NCBI GenBank assembly: GCA_964035575.1
Contig: OZ037871.1
Coordinates: 248,001 to 312,000, forward strand
DNA: 64,000 nucleotides
Source: Rhynchopus sp. YZ270_cl-10
Lineage: Eukaryota > Euglenozoa > Diplonemea > Diplonemida > Diplonemidae
Direction: 5' to 3'
This document shows positions 51,801 to 60,126 of the stretch, one piece after another. Each line of letters begins with the position of its first letter. Position 1 is the stretch's first letter. A program made the position numbers and the translations under genes. The notes below the pieces were generated by a model. The model did no database searches. It saw only the letters and a program-made list of their open reading frames with translations, and was not told the origin of the DNA.

Positions 51801-52352
51801 GTCAGCGCGGGATCGTTCTGAGGCGACGTCGGAGTACGACACATCGTGGAGGTCTGCTGAAAAGAGACGACGTGCTGCGGCAGTCATAGGACGGTCATGG
51901 GGTTTGTCGTTGCGAGATGACCACTTTGCGAGTTGAGCTTCGTGTTTGAGGGTCGCAGCCGCAGAACAGAAGTCATACTCCGCCGCTGTAGGTATCGCGG
52001 AGTGCGGCCGTGACTCGCGTCGTTTAGAAGGACTGCCTTTATCCACAAACCCGCGCGCAGTGATTCTCCGGAAGGGTGCATCTAAGAGCTCCCGCAGTGC
52101 GCTCTCTGCGTAGTCCTCTTTGTCCAAATCGTGGAGAGATGGGTGCTTGTCTATGGTGCTGCTCACAGAGGCGCCGTCAGGGGGTTGGATGACGAAGGTG
52201 TCCGTGAATTCAGGGGTGATATCGTTGTCGTGGGAAGGGGGGTCGTCCCACGCACCATCGCAGCAGAGAGGACCGGCATGAGAAGGGTTCCTCGGTGCAG
52301 GGGTGTTGGAGAAGGTTGAAGGGCCGCCGTCGGCACGACGCTGTCGGCGCAT
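48873..52352 (-). CDS. Large protein of unknown function
   Basis: 1,159 residues from ATG at 52352, chosen because the upstream in-frame stretch is low-complexity and hydrophobic. Residues 1-250 are polar and probably disordered. A central region has a predicted coiled coil (KLKSKLEAALIEAEKG, then ARLKSMETAAVRIFNKIAQD and SRQNLTKLMQQYQTHSMQAT, about residues 450-540). The C-terminal half looks folded and charged (CYLRYGPLREVVHYVGWKPL; NPNWNVLLDREWLPIVPSDS; YKYRDTLKVV-like stretch; HIREILLYPPYHLHHKFIEE), ending in a basic tail. I find no catalytic motif and no membrane span. Composition suggests an intracellular structural protein. The frame is long, GC-rich and on the common strand, so I consider it real. 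Confidence 0.82.
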   Translation of the reverse strand: MRRQRRADGGPSTFSNTPAPRNPSHAGPLCCDGAWDDPPSHDNDITPEFTDTFVIQPPDGASVSSTIDKHPSLHDLDKEDYAESALRELLDAPFRRITARGFVDKGSPSKRRESRPHSAIPTAAEYDFCSAAATLKHEAQLAKWSSRNDKPHDRPMTAAARRLFSADLHDVSYSDVASERSRADVHSPLSDVDAQDIGFPDSPLRTTATAYSAASPGGKKKQKMAGAEPVSLQTILMRKIRDGAMADLPGQGSPPGSPKTRESSRRKTELNEVDILRQLIEDEEIEAKRNPKGATGPEPIGAAIASAEALQFNDQPFVPEIHTGLPVCDVHNYLLYCQHHKVSIMLRPVADGAAQAFIGSFTLNDSTLLDAGGYPILDRTEHAPWALLSNITKNSSNAAGKTMSTSLKSSPYNPIKGCVPMVAQLSKVGAAQTKLKSKLEAALIEAEKGSADDTNTSTGGGDGGGGEGNQALTQVYARLKSMETAAVRIFNKIAQDSNRAMEASRQNLTKLMQQYQTHSMQATEKRKVSEMYLDEFNNSQFLGECYLRYGPLREVVHYVGWKPLSTVESWMHHTPYQENSLPVFVLCPPGEGMQGVEDEEASGSDTPTAVRSAERETCFKRWDEEKSEFVKMPLGLPENTYPVPVVLVSSRQFYISEDTGRIEERKEGAMLVPDYDGLSFALDQVPPLELLPKPYNVSSVEEVAKVFTEAATQAMHGNLAQRYVHGMGMVCEKDIEHVLDVRSLTGWRQNHGVESNNTVKTQEFTPGNYTCFDSDGKLYIVHNFREAIAHVREAWKVGCPLKLNPNWNVLLDREWLPIVPSDSVNPLYDLEGAEASFIDRIKNSDQEWDMPSIKSAYERLYLKERVEGWTGAPRTREGKKAQDVVTWRAYVKYRDTLKVVKKYFHIREILLYPPYHLHHKFIEERSNNAQYQTVLQAAATVRSNMREYQNTLALRLIEGLEEERRVFENKHGLKSTDFIDNIWDYLMAHELRCGFDDNSLVGVVEQANDTLFGDLPSQVVSTPLQVKATKTSKGLRMQKGADNKFYTPGEHMGIMCMKRMDAALQYTSHDPWSESRDLPVTKMARAEPAEVPMELFRKFGTPGTVGLQVGKQRSSLSSIAQRRKSSHAAQKKRSLVYRQSLPPLAREPSTTLGSRVQIL

Positions 52353-52774
52353 TTGGTGTTGTCGTGCGAGGTGCGGGTGATCAACGTACGGAGGGTGACA
52401 TGTTGTGGTGTTGAGATGTGTGCTGGATTTGGGGAGAAATAAGTTGAAGTAATGAAGGCTCTGACTGACATAAGATGATAGGATGAAAGTGCAAAAAGTA
52501 TAGAAAATATAAAAAAGGGGCCTAATGGTTTGCCCGCTTGTCAGCCGGCGGTCCACCGATGAAGAGTGGTGAGCTTAGAGGGATATGCATCGTTGGGCAA
52601 CATTGTTTGTTTTATACGAAATGTGCGGAGGTGAACTTCATGACAGAGAATTAAAAAAAAAAGTGGATCCTTTTTTTAAAAAACGATTTCGAACGTATAC
52701 CCCACGACCAATACACCCTCATTTTGTTCCCTGCCCCCCCCACCCCACCCAAAATTCTTCCTTTTTTTTGATCC
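52353..52774. other. Short spacer, no gene
   Basis: 5' leader of the preceding gene (with CCAAATCCAG as possible acceptor) and the 3' flank of the HIBCH-like gene. No further feature seen. Confidence 0.45.
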
Positions 52775-55714
52775 CTATAGGTCCGAACCGAGAACCGCTT
52801 GAGCGATCTCGTGGTGTGCCGCACCTGCTGCAGTTCTGGAGGCAACGAAACGCTCGAGGTTCCCCCAGTTTCGGACCTGCTTTGGCTTGAGGCCGGTCTC
52901 GGGGGCGTAGTAGTGGCTTGTGATGTTGGCACGGTGTTCGGGGATGTCACCGTAGGTGGTTTCGCGGGGGGGTGTGAAGGGGGCAGAGTGGCGGTACCGT
53001 CCTTCGGGGGAGAGTACAACTTCTCCTCCGACGTCGACGCCCTTCGCAAGCATCGCATGCGTTTCTGGGTATGTGTGCTGCTCTGCCACCATGCGCGCTT
53101 CGTCCCACCTCCCCCTCGCCGCACGCACCTGCCGTTCCGTCCTGCTCTCCTCCCCTTCCTCATAGAGCTCGCCAGATCTGTTGTACACCCGGCCCCTCCC
53201 CTCCTTAAGACGTTGGCTCGCCTCATCGTGTTGTTCTTTTTGGTACGCAAGCTGTGCCTCAGTGGCAGTGTCCTCACGATGCGAACCGACCACACCAGAC
53301 TGAGGATGGCGTGCAGTGCGGTACACATTGACCCCCTGCGGCAGATAGGCTGTGTCCTGAGAGGCGACAGCGGCGCGTTCACCGAGAGAGTCAACAACTT
53401 CGACCCCCTTGCTCTGGCATGCATTGTGGATCAAACCTGAGTCAAGCGTCTCCACAGAAAGGTCTAGCTCGGTGGTGCCGTCCTCAAGCCACTCGAGAGG
53501 GCGGTTCAGGATCGCCTCCACCTCAGCCTGCGACACTTCTGCATCATTCGCGGGAGACCAGCTAGGGCGGGTGCCGACATCTTTGTTGTCCCAGTCAGAC
53601 GGGGTAGAAGGGAAGTGGACGTCTTCAAGGTCTCCAGTGCAGAGCTGAGGTGGGGGAGGGGGTGAAGGGGTGAGGAGGGGGTGGAAAAACATACAAAAGA
53701 AAGTAGAGTTGAAATAAAGCCCTCGTGACAGGTGTACCTTGGTACAATGATCGGAGGTGGACACCCAACAATGCAAATCCTACATCCATTTTCGTGGTTT
53801 TCTGAAAATGAATCAAAAAAATGGCAACTCTCAGAAGCATTCTAAGGCTACTTATCTAAACCAACGCAAATTTTTTTGAACACATACCTGCGCCTTGATG
53901 AAGTCCGCACGGGTGATGGTGCGTACGAAGCAGCGGTACTCCAGCTCCATGCATTTGACAAGGTCGAGCTGTTCTGCACGCGCCTTGCGCAGCATGGCAA
54001 GCGAGACTGCCTGGGGCAGCGGGGCGTAGCGGTCCATCAATCCTAAGCACAGCGATGCCCAGGCATGCTTGGAGAGGAGGCTTGCCTCCTCCTCCTTTTT
54101 CTCCGAGACCACCACAGCGGTGTCGTGCTCTGCGAGCGAGGCCTCGTTGTCGATGACCGCTTTAAGCGCAGCCTTGATGTCCGCAACGCTTGCCTTGTTG
54201 TGGAAGCACTCACGCACCCACCCTGCCTTCGTTGCCGAGATGGAACAACGGTCCATCTCATGCGACTGGTCCATATCATTGAACAATGCGGAATGCAGAA
54301 TCCTGCTTGCATTGCCATGCTCCCCTTGACCATGCATGTTCATGTAGTCGTGCAGCATTCTTTCGTTCAAATGAATGTCGGTCGGCGCTGAGACGGCAGT
54401 CCACCCAAGACGCTTTGCATCACCATAACACACTTTGTCTCCAGTCAGCATCATGTACTCTCCGAGGCCAGGGTATTTTGTGTCGACGGTAGGGTCACGA
54501 AGGTGGCGGAGCAGGCCTCCGATAGGGGTGGTTCCTGCACTGCCCCCGTGGAAGGTGAGTTCTGCTTCGGTGCGCAGTGCTGCGTAGTTGCAGAGAATTG
54601 CGAGGCCAGCGCCGATGTTGTGTGCTTTTCCGTTTACGAAAGAGATTGTCGGGGAATCGCCTAGGGCTAGCGCATGGATAAGACGCATGGAGTGCCGTAC
54701 ATCTGTGCACACCTTGTTGAGCACCTCAGGGGGTGAAAGGGGGTGTTCTGGCGCATTGCTTTGATGGTGTTTGATCCATGAAGCCTGCCGAGACGCCGCT
54801 TCTAATAAACGTAGTGCAAGGCCTTCGTCGCCATGAAGCTGTCCTGAAACAGCAATCTCCGACCTCTCTAAAGTCTCGCACGGCACATCCCGTTTTGAAA
54901 CAAGAAATTCAGCGAGCCCCTCAACCTGTCCCTTCGAGTCGCTGTCAAACCCCCTGCTCGGCTCCTCCGGTGGGCTGACTACCCATCGCAGTTGTCTCGC
55001 ATAGTGGCTCAGCGGCAGGCCTTTGCAGAACCATTCTGTCTTTCCGTTCTGCACTGCACCCACCATGGTAATACGGCGACCAATGGACATCGTGCTTTCC
55101 CTGACCTCCTCAAGAAGGGTAAGAACAGTGTTGGTGTCAAGAGTGTTGTCGTGCTTTGGGTTGTTGATGCGGAAGTTCCGTGTATGCCGAGAGTTGCATG
55201 ACTCCATGACAGTGTTCTGTGCGTTCTTTGGAACAGAAAATTCGTCGAGGAAAAAGTCGACGGAGACGCTGTCGATCATTACCTCTGGTTTTGCGAGACC
55301 CATTTCGCGGCTTGCTTCCATGTCGGGGCCCCAAGAGTCGCGGATGGCCATTCCTGAACCGAAGTGTCCGGAGGTTACTTTTGAAGGTTTGTGGCCAACC
55401 CATGGTCGGTTCACACCTTCGAAGGCGCCAGGGGGGCGTGCCGCAGCTGAAAGGGGTTCGATGCCGAAGTCTTCCATTGTTCCAACACTGCTTGGCATAG
55501 GGTTGTTCCATTTCTCGTTGGCATTTGGCATGTTCTCGTCAAACATGTGCTCACCCCAGAAGATGCTAGTATACTTCCGATCCGCCCCCGGCTCCAACTG
55601 AAACGACCCCGGACCATTCGAGCGATACCCAAATTGGTAGTCCTTCGACCGCTGGGACCGCTTCTGGCGTTGCACAGTCTTCGGGGTGGTCTGCTGTGCT
55701 GTGCGCAGCATCAT
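52775..55714 (-). CDS. HIBCH / enoyl-CoA hydratase-like protein with long extensions (2 exons)
   Basis: Exons 55714-53888 and 53644-52775 join in frame to about 898 residues, more than twice a normal HIBCH (about 380). The crotonase core is at about residues 170-440: INNPKHDNTLDTNTVLTLLE, ISFVNGKAHNIGAGLAILCN, AELTFHGGSAGTTPIGGLLR, YPGLGEYMMLTGDKVCYGDA and a HIBCH-type helical tail, CMELEYRCFVRTITRADFIK. The usual oxyanion GGG pattern reads NIGAG and the catalytic Glu region of HIBCH (PETAIGLFPDVGG) reads GGSAGTTPIGG, so activity is doubtful. A catalytically dead HIBCH homolog, mS47, is a mitoribosome subunit in several eukaryotes including trypanosomes; that role is a reasonable alternative here. 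The N-terminus is basic and Ser/Gln-rich, as mitochondrial presequences often are. A clean acceptor, ACTTCAACTCACCTCAG, lies about 25 nt upstream of the ATG. Confidence 0.85.
53645..53887 (-). other. Intron of the HIBCH-like gene, 243 bp, with a dispersed repeat inside
   Basis: Donor GCGCAG|GTATGTG and acceptor CCCCACCTCAG|CTCTGC, phase 0. It contains an AAGCCCTCGTGACAGG copy with hairpin GTACCTTGGTAC at about 53707-53765. Splicing joins ADFIKAQ to LCTGDLEDVHFP. Confidence 0.85.
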
Positions 55715-55769
55715 TGTATTTCTCTTTTTTCTCTGTACCTGAGGTGAGTTGAAGTGGGGGTGGGATAAG

Positions 55770-55848
55770 TGGCTGACGACCCCAAAATAATGATGCCCAG
55801 AATAGCAGAACAATAGCAGAACAATAGCACACCCCTTCAGCCACACCA
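55770..55848. mobile_element. MITE-like element, same family as 6671, TSD ATAAG
   Basis: A 79-bp element from TGGCTGACGACCCCAAAAT to CTTCAGCCACACCA, with internal AATAGCAGAAC repeats. It is flanked by ATAAG on both sides (55765-55769 and 55849-55853). The left end lacks about five bases compared with TGGTGTGGCTGA. It lies about 55 bp upstream of the HIBCH-like start codon, next to the likely splice acceptor. Confidence 0.8.
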
Positions 55849-55918
55849 ATAAGGGGAGGAGAGGGGCTATAGCGAAGCACAACGACCTCTAAGAAGGAAG
55901 AGCTCCCCGCCCTAAAGT

Positions 55919-56503
55919 TTGGAGGACGCTTTGTCACCAAAGAACGCAACCAAAGGAGGACCGCAACGCTCAATTCTATGCCAAATGAAGGGGAAAGTGG
56001 AGTGTTGGCTTCCATCGTTCTATAAGTTCGAACTCATGGCACTGATGAAGGAGGCTGACATCACCGAATGCGACGTTTTCATCTACCCGGCCTACGGCCT
56101 GGTGAAGGGCGACCCGGTGTCCATCATCGAAGAAATCAAGAATGAGATCGAAAAGCAGTGGTTTATTTGTATTGGTTGCTGCGGCAGGCGCTTGTTGCCT
56201 GTTATTTATGGGGTGTCGGGGGTGCGAACTCACAACACCAAGGTCAAGGATCTGAGAGACAAAGCGCTTGGTTTATATGACTTTCAAAAGAGCCAACCAA
56301 GCAACGGGGGGGAAAAGGCAGCGGGGACGCGCAATGTGTTGTGGCAATGCAGACGGACGAACATCCATCAGCCCCTATGGTCGGGCAACCCTGGGCACGA
56401 TCACCTGACCTGCAGATGGAGAAGGAGAAGCAGGCTGGGGGCGCTCCACTCCCAGCCTTGGAAGGATGAAGAAGAATCTAGGACGCACTCTTCGTCGGCA
56501 TGA
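55919..56503 (+). CDS. Orphan plus-strand reading frame, possible gene fragment
   Basis: A 194-codon frame on the opposite strand from all other genes. Residues about 23-80 look like real protein (KVECWLPSFYKFELMALMKE, CDVFIYPAYGLVKGDPVSII, EEIKNEIEKQ) and that stretch is GC-rich; the remainder is low in coding character. I do not recognise it. It could be a decayed or partial gene, or an exon of a gene whose other parts I cannot see. Confidence 0.3.
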   Translation: MEDALSPKNATKGGPQRSILCQMKGKVECWLPSFYKFELMALMKEADITECDVFIYPAYGLVKGDPVSIIEEIKNEIEKQWFICIGCCGRRLLPVIYGVSGVRTHNTKVKDLRDKALGLYDFQKSQPSNGGEKAAGTRNVLWQCRRTNIHQPLWSGNPGHDHLTCRWRRRSRLGALHSQPWKDEEESRTHSSSA

Positions 56504-56790
56504 CTTCCTCACTGATCCCCGCAAGAAGCACGCTGCAGAAGTGGACCTCTCTCCACTTGGTCACCTGAATAGTAGTTTTATCACACCATTAGCTGTGCAA
56601 TCAAAGAAAATTTGAATGAATATGCCGCACTGAGGGTGGAAACTGCACCATCCACGAAAGCGGGGGGTGGGAAGGTATGAAGGTGAAGTAGCAAATACGA
56701 TGATTGGGGATCAGTATGCTTTTGTTTTGTTTTGCTTTCTGAATAAAAGTGTAACAACAAAAATGACAAAAAAAAAATGTGCCTCCGTAC
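56504..56790. other. Spacer, no gene
   Basis: Nothing recognised. Confidence 0.4.
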
Positions 56791-57295
56791 CAGGCCTGGG
56801 CCTAAAGTGGGTGCCCGGGGCCCGATTTTGATTTTATTTTATTTTTTCTAAGGATTTTACACGGGGGAAAAATTATTTTTTCTAAGGATTTTATACGGGG
56901 AAAGTTTATTTTTCTAAGGGTTTTTCTTAGGGGAAAAATTCTGGGGGGTCGGGCCGGGCCCCGTGTGGCTGAGAATAACTCGCACTCTGCCCGGCGAGTG
57001 CGGTACCAAGCCATAATGAACAAAAAAAGTCTCCACCCCGCTTCCTTCGGTCTCGTCCCTTTCACCTCCCGCACAACAGAATAAATAATAATACAGTATG
57101 GTGCGTGTGACTGCAAACGTCGAGGGAACCTTGCTTCTTGCAGTGCTGCAAGTGCTCGCCACCACGGTGGTAGCAAAGTGCATTGCGTTGGCGCACTTGG
57201 GCAGGCCCTGACGGCACTGAGGAACGAAAAAGAAAAATAATTCAGCGCCACCCAGGGCTGCACCTTAAAAAAAAATTTGCCTGCGGCGCCATTTT

Positions 57296-57571
57296 TGGGT
57301 GATCTATGAACGGGGAGAGATTTTTTCACTAGCTCTCAGTAAGCTCTCACAGGCTCTCACAGGCTCTCACAGGCTCTCACAGGCTCTCACAGGCTCTCAC
57401 AGGCTCTCACAGGCTCTCACAGGCTCTCACAGGCTCTCACAGGCTCTCACAGGCTCTCACAGGCTCTCACAGGCTCTCACAGGCTCTCACAGGCTCTCAC
57501 AGGCTCTCACAGACTCTCACAAGGTCTCACAGCCTGTTACGTGTCCCACGGAGACGATCATAGATCACCCA
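57296..57571. mobile_element. MITE-like element nested in the hAT-like element, carries a minisatellite, TSD ATTTT
   Basis: A 276-bp element with perfect 14-bp terminal inverted repeats, TGGGTGATCTATGA and TCATAGATCACCCA, flanked by ATTTT on both sides (57291-57295 and 57572-57576). Most of its interior is the AGGCTCTCAC minisatellite. The ends are related in form (TGGGTG..CACCCA) to the TGGTG..CACCA elements. Confidence 0.85.
57331..57530. repeat. 10-bp minisatellite, AGGCTCTCAC
   Basis: Twenty 10-bp units; sixteen consecutive perfect copies of AGGCTCTCAC (57351-57510) with degenerate units at both ends (AGCTCTCAGT, AAGCTCTCAC; AGACTCTCAC, AAGGTCTCAC). Perfect centre and worn edges suggest active turnover. 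Confidence 0.97.
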
Positions 57572-58089
57572 ATTTTCCCTTTTTTGCTCTGCAAAAAAGG
57601 ATTCGCTGAGTGGCTTTGTGGTGTAAAAGCTGCATTTTTTATACCGTACCCTAATTTTTTTTTGCCTGCGGCGCCGTTTTATATTCATCCCGAACATTCG
57701 GGGTGCACGTAGCGCGTAGCGCGCCCGGGTTTAGGACCCCTTCTTGAATTTCGAGGGGGCGGTTCACGTTACAGTGGGTACAGAATCATAGTTCAATTTA
57801 ACCCCGCTAAGCAACTCGCTGGTGGTAACGACCGAAACGTGTATCAGCCAAGAACTTGCCCATTTTTTTCGAAATGACCCCGTGACAGTGAGGGTAAAAG
57901 CTCGGAAAACCCGAAAAAGGTCAAAAAAACCCCCCGAAAAGGGAAAACCGAGAACATATTTCGGCAGGGGGGCAGCGTGCTCTCAGAAAAATCCAAAAAT
58001 TGCCTGTAAAAATCCTTAGAAAAAACCCGGGTGCCCGATCCAAAAAAATGGAAAAAACCCCAGGGTGCCCGCCCACCCCTGCTCCGTAC

Positions 58090-60126
58090 AAAAAAAAAAA
58101 AAAAACACACGTTTGAAGAATCTGGAGAGAGTCCCTCCTCACACTTCTCTAGTGCAATGAAACGTTGCAGGCAACAAAATGTTTGTTTTTTTTTTGCCTT
58201 CTCTTCTACTTTTTGAACAGATCATGTATCTGATTTGGACAGTGCGGATGACCCAAGGTTCAAGCACGCTCTGTCCCCATCTCTTTTGCGTGCGTCTCCT
58301 CCGTGCATTCCTGACCAGAGCTTACCGCCCCTGACACAAGGTGCGGCTCAGCCCTCTAAGCTAGCTCAAGGGACGCAACGCAGTGTGGCTTTGGTTTCAA
58401 ACGAATCAGACAAAGCCGTTCAAAAAATAACAGAAAAGAAAACACGAAAAAGGTAAAGATCAAAAAAGAGGGCAACTGGCCTATACAGTACCATTGTGGC
58501 AACGTACGGTGTGCGGCCAATAGAAAGAAAAAGAAAAAAAATAAGATGGACACAAGCCGTTCGTGCTTCGAGCCACCTAAAAGAGAACTAGAAAAGGAAG
58601 AAAATGTGACGTACGCACACTCTTGTGTACGTACATAAAAATAATGAAAAATAAAACAGTTCGCTGTACACCACCCCATTGTACAGGTATGCAACGCGAA
58701 GAACTAAAAAAAAATCAATAACGTAATGTACACATCCACAAAGAATGCTGAAGATGAAATGGGACAAAATGTGTGTGCTGCACGCACACACACACACCTG
58801 TTCAACAAAGCGTCTAGTGGAGACTTCCTGGTAACTAATGAACATTGCATGAGTTAAAAAAAAATATACAAAAGTGGGGTTTGACAGAGCGAATAGCGTA
58901 TCAAACCGGGCTAGCTCCTGTGGGTAGATGAGGGGTCACTAATGATAAAAAAGACAGAAGAAAGACAGTAGAAAAAGGGATCTGGGTAAAACAAAATAAA
59001 AAAAGCTGAATAATGCATATCGGTGGGCGCAGGGACAACAAACAAAGCCGACGTGACTGAAGAACTGGAAGACAGCCAAGTGGCTTTCCACGTTCTTCCA
59101 TCACATCTCTTCGACTCCGGACCATGCGTAGGGAAACCTGGGCAAAAAACAAAATAGTAGTTGAAACATGCTAAAACGCATCTCAGTCGAGCTCATGCAA
59201 AGGGTGGGATGTGAGTGGTCCGTACCGTAAGAGAACGGAGGCGGTTCACAACCGCTCGGCAAGCCACGTGACCTCTTCATACCCCAGCCTTTTAAAACGG
59301 ACAAACAAATAAACCATAAAAACCTTCCTCACACATTTGTGCTGCTCGCAATTCGTGCGGGGTTTTAGTGGTCATCATTTTGCACGGGGTTCCGGGAGAC
59401 CCATTTCACCTAAAGAGTGTCGAAGACAAAAAACCGACTCAGAAAACTGGAAAGATGAATATGCCACACGTGCACACATCCTCGAAAACTTCTGGTCTTT
59501 CATCTTCGTCGCTAAAATAAAACAGGGGGGCGACACTTTGCAAGTGAGCAATGCAGTTCGTGACGAATTGAACATAAAACGAAATTACTCACACACAGAC
59601 GCAAAAAAGAATAAAAACGAAATAGTAGAGTTAGTGGTGTAGCTAGAGAAAGAGTATGGGGATATGCGGTGTAACAGATAAGGGCCTTCAGCTTGACATA
59701 AGCCCTCAGGGGTTTCCAAAAGGCAGTCTTCGGTCCACCGCGGTCAGATGAGCAAACTGCTCAGAACGTCAGAATAAAGACCAAAAGCTCCGCAGAAGAG
59801 GGTGCATCAGAGACAAAGTCAAGATGCGTATGGATCGTCAATAATAGGTATCATGCACGACCATGTGCCCACCGGCACACGTCGAGCAACTAGCTGTCAA
59901 AAAGCAAATGTAAAAAAAATGTAGTTGAAAATAGATGTAAAGAAAAGAGTACTAAAAATGAAAGACCACCGTTTATCAGCGGACGCAAGCACTCGTTCTC
60001 CCCCGTCGCAGTTACTGGGTGTCGAACCCCAGAGAGCACTTCATTGTGATGCACACGAGAAAAAAAAAGTAAACGTAACAAACGCGCCCAAGAGCGCTGC
60101 AGACATTCACTTCATAGTGATTGACC
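58090..60126. other. Spacer and 3' flank of the ABC transporter array
   Basis: A plus-strand frame (58220-58456), opening after a strong pyrimidine tract and GAACAG and ending KKTRKR, could be a terminal exon but I cannot connect it to another exon. A dispersed repeat (ATAAGATGGACACAAGCC) is at 58539-58578. From about 59085 the sequence matches the flank at 62600-63620 (for example CCGACTCAGAAAACTGGAAA, GTAGAGTTAGTGGTGTAGCT). Confidence 0.45.
59963..60060 (+). repeat. CACCGTTTATCAGCGGACGC repeat with T-arm-like motif
   Basis: Lies just beyond the ABC transporter stop codon. CACCGTTTATCAGCGGACGC, then CTGGGTGTCGAACCCCAG, which is a perfect 5-bp stem with a tRNA T-loop-like loop, and GCACTTCATTGTGATG. 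The corresponding copy at 63562-63625 is shorter. Confidence 0.6.

Larger units (their letters stand above)
56791..58081. mobile_element. Non-autonomous hAT-like element with nested insertion
   Basis: A 1,291-bp segment starts CAGGCCTGGGC and ends GCCCACCCCTG (complement CAGGGGTGGGC, 9 of 11 matches). It is flanked by the perfect 8-bp direct repeat CTCCGTAC (56783-56790 and 58082-58089). Near the left end there are three tandem copies of a roughly 36-bp unit built on TTTTTCTAAGGATTTTACACG (56844-56940); near the right end the complement CCTGTAAAAATCCTTAGAAA occurs once (about 58003). A second element (57296-57571) is nested inside. No transposase is seen. Confidence 0.85.

Noticed and set aside
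57299-57712. Frame of repeated LSQALTGSHR
   Set aside because: It is a reading of the 10-bp AGGCTCTCAC minisatellite inside a transposable element.
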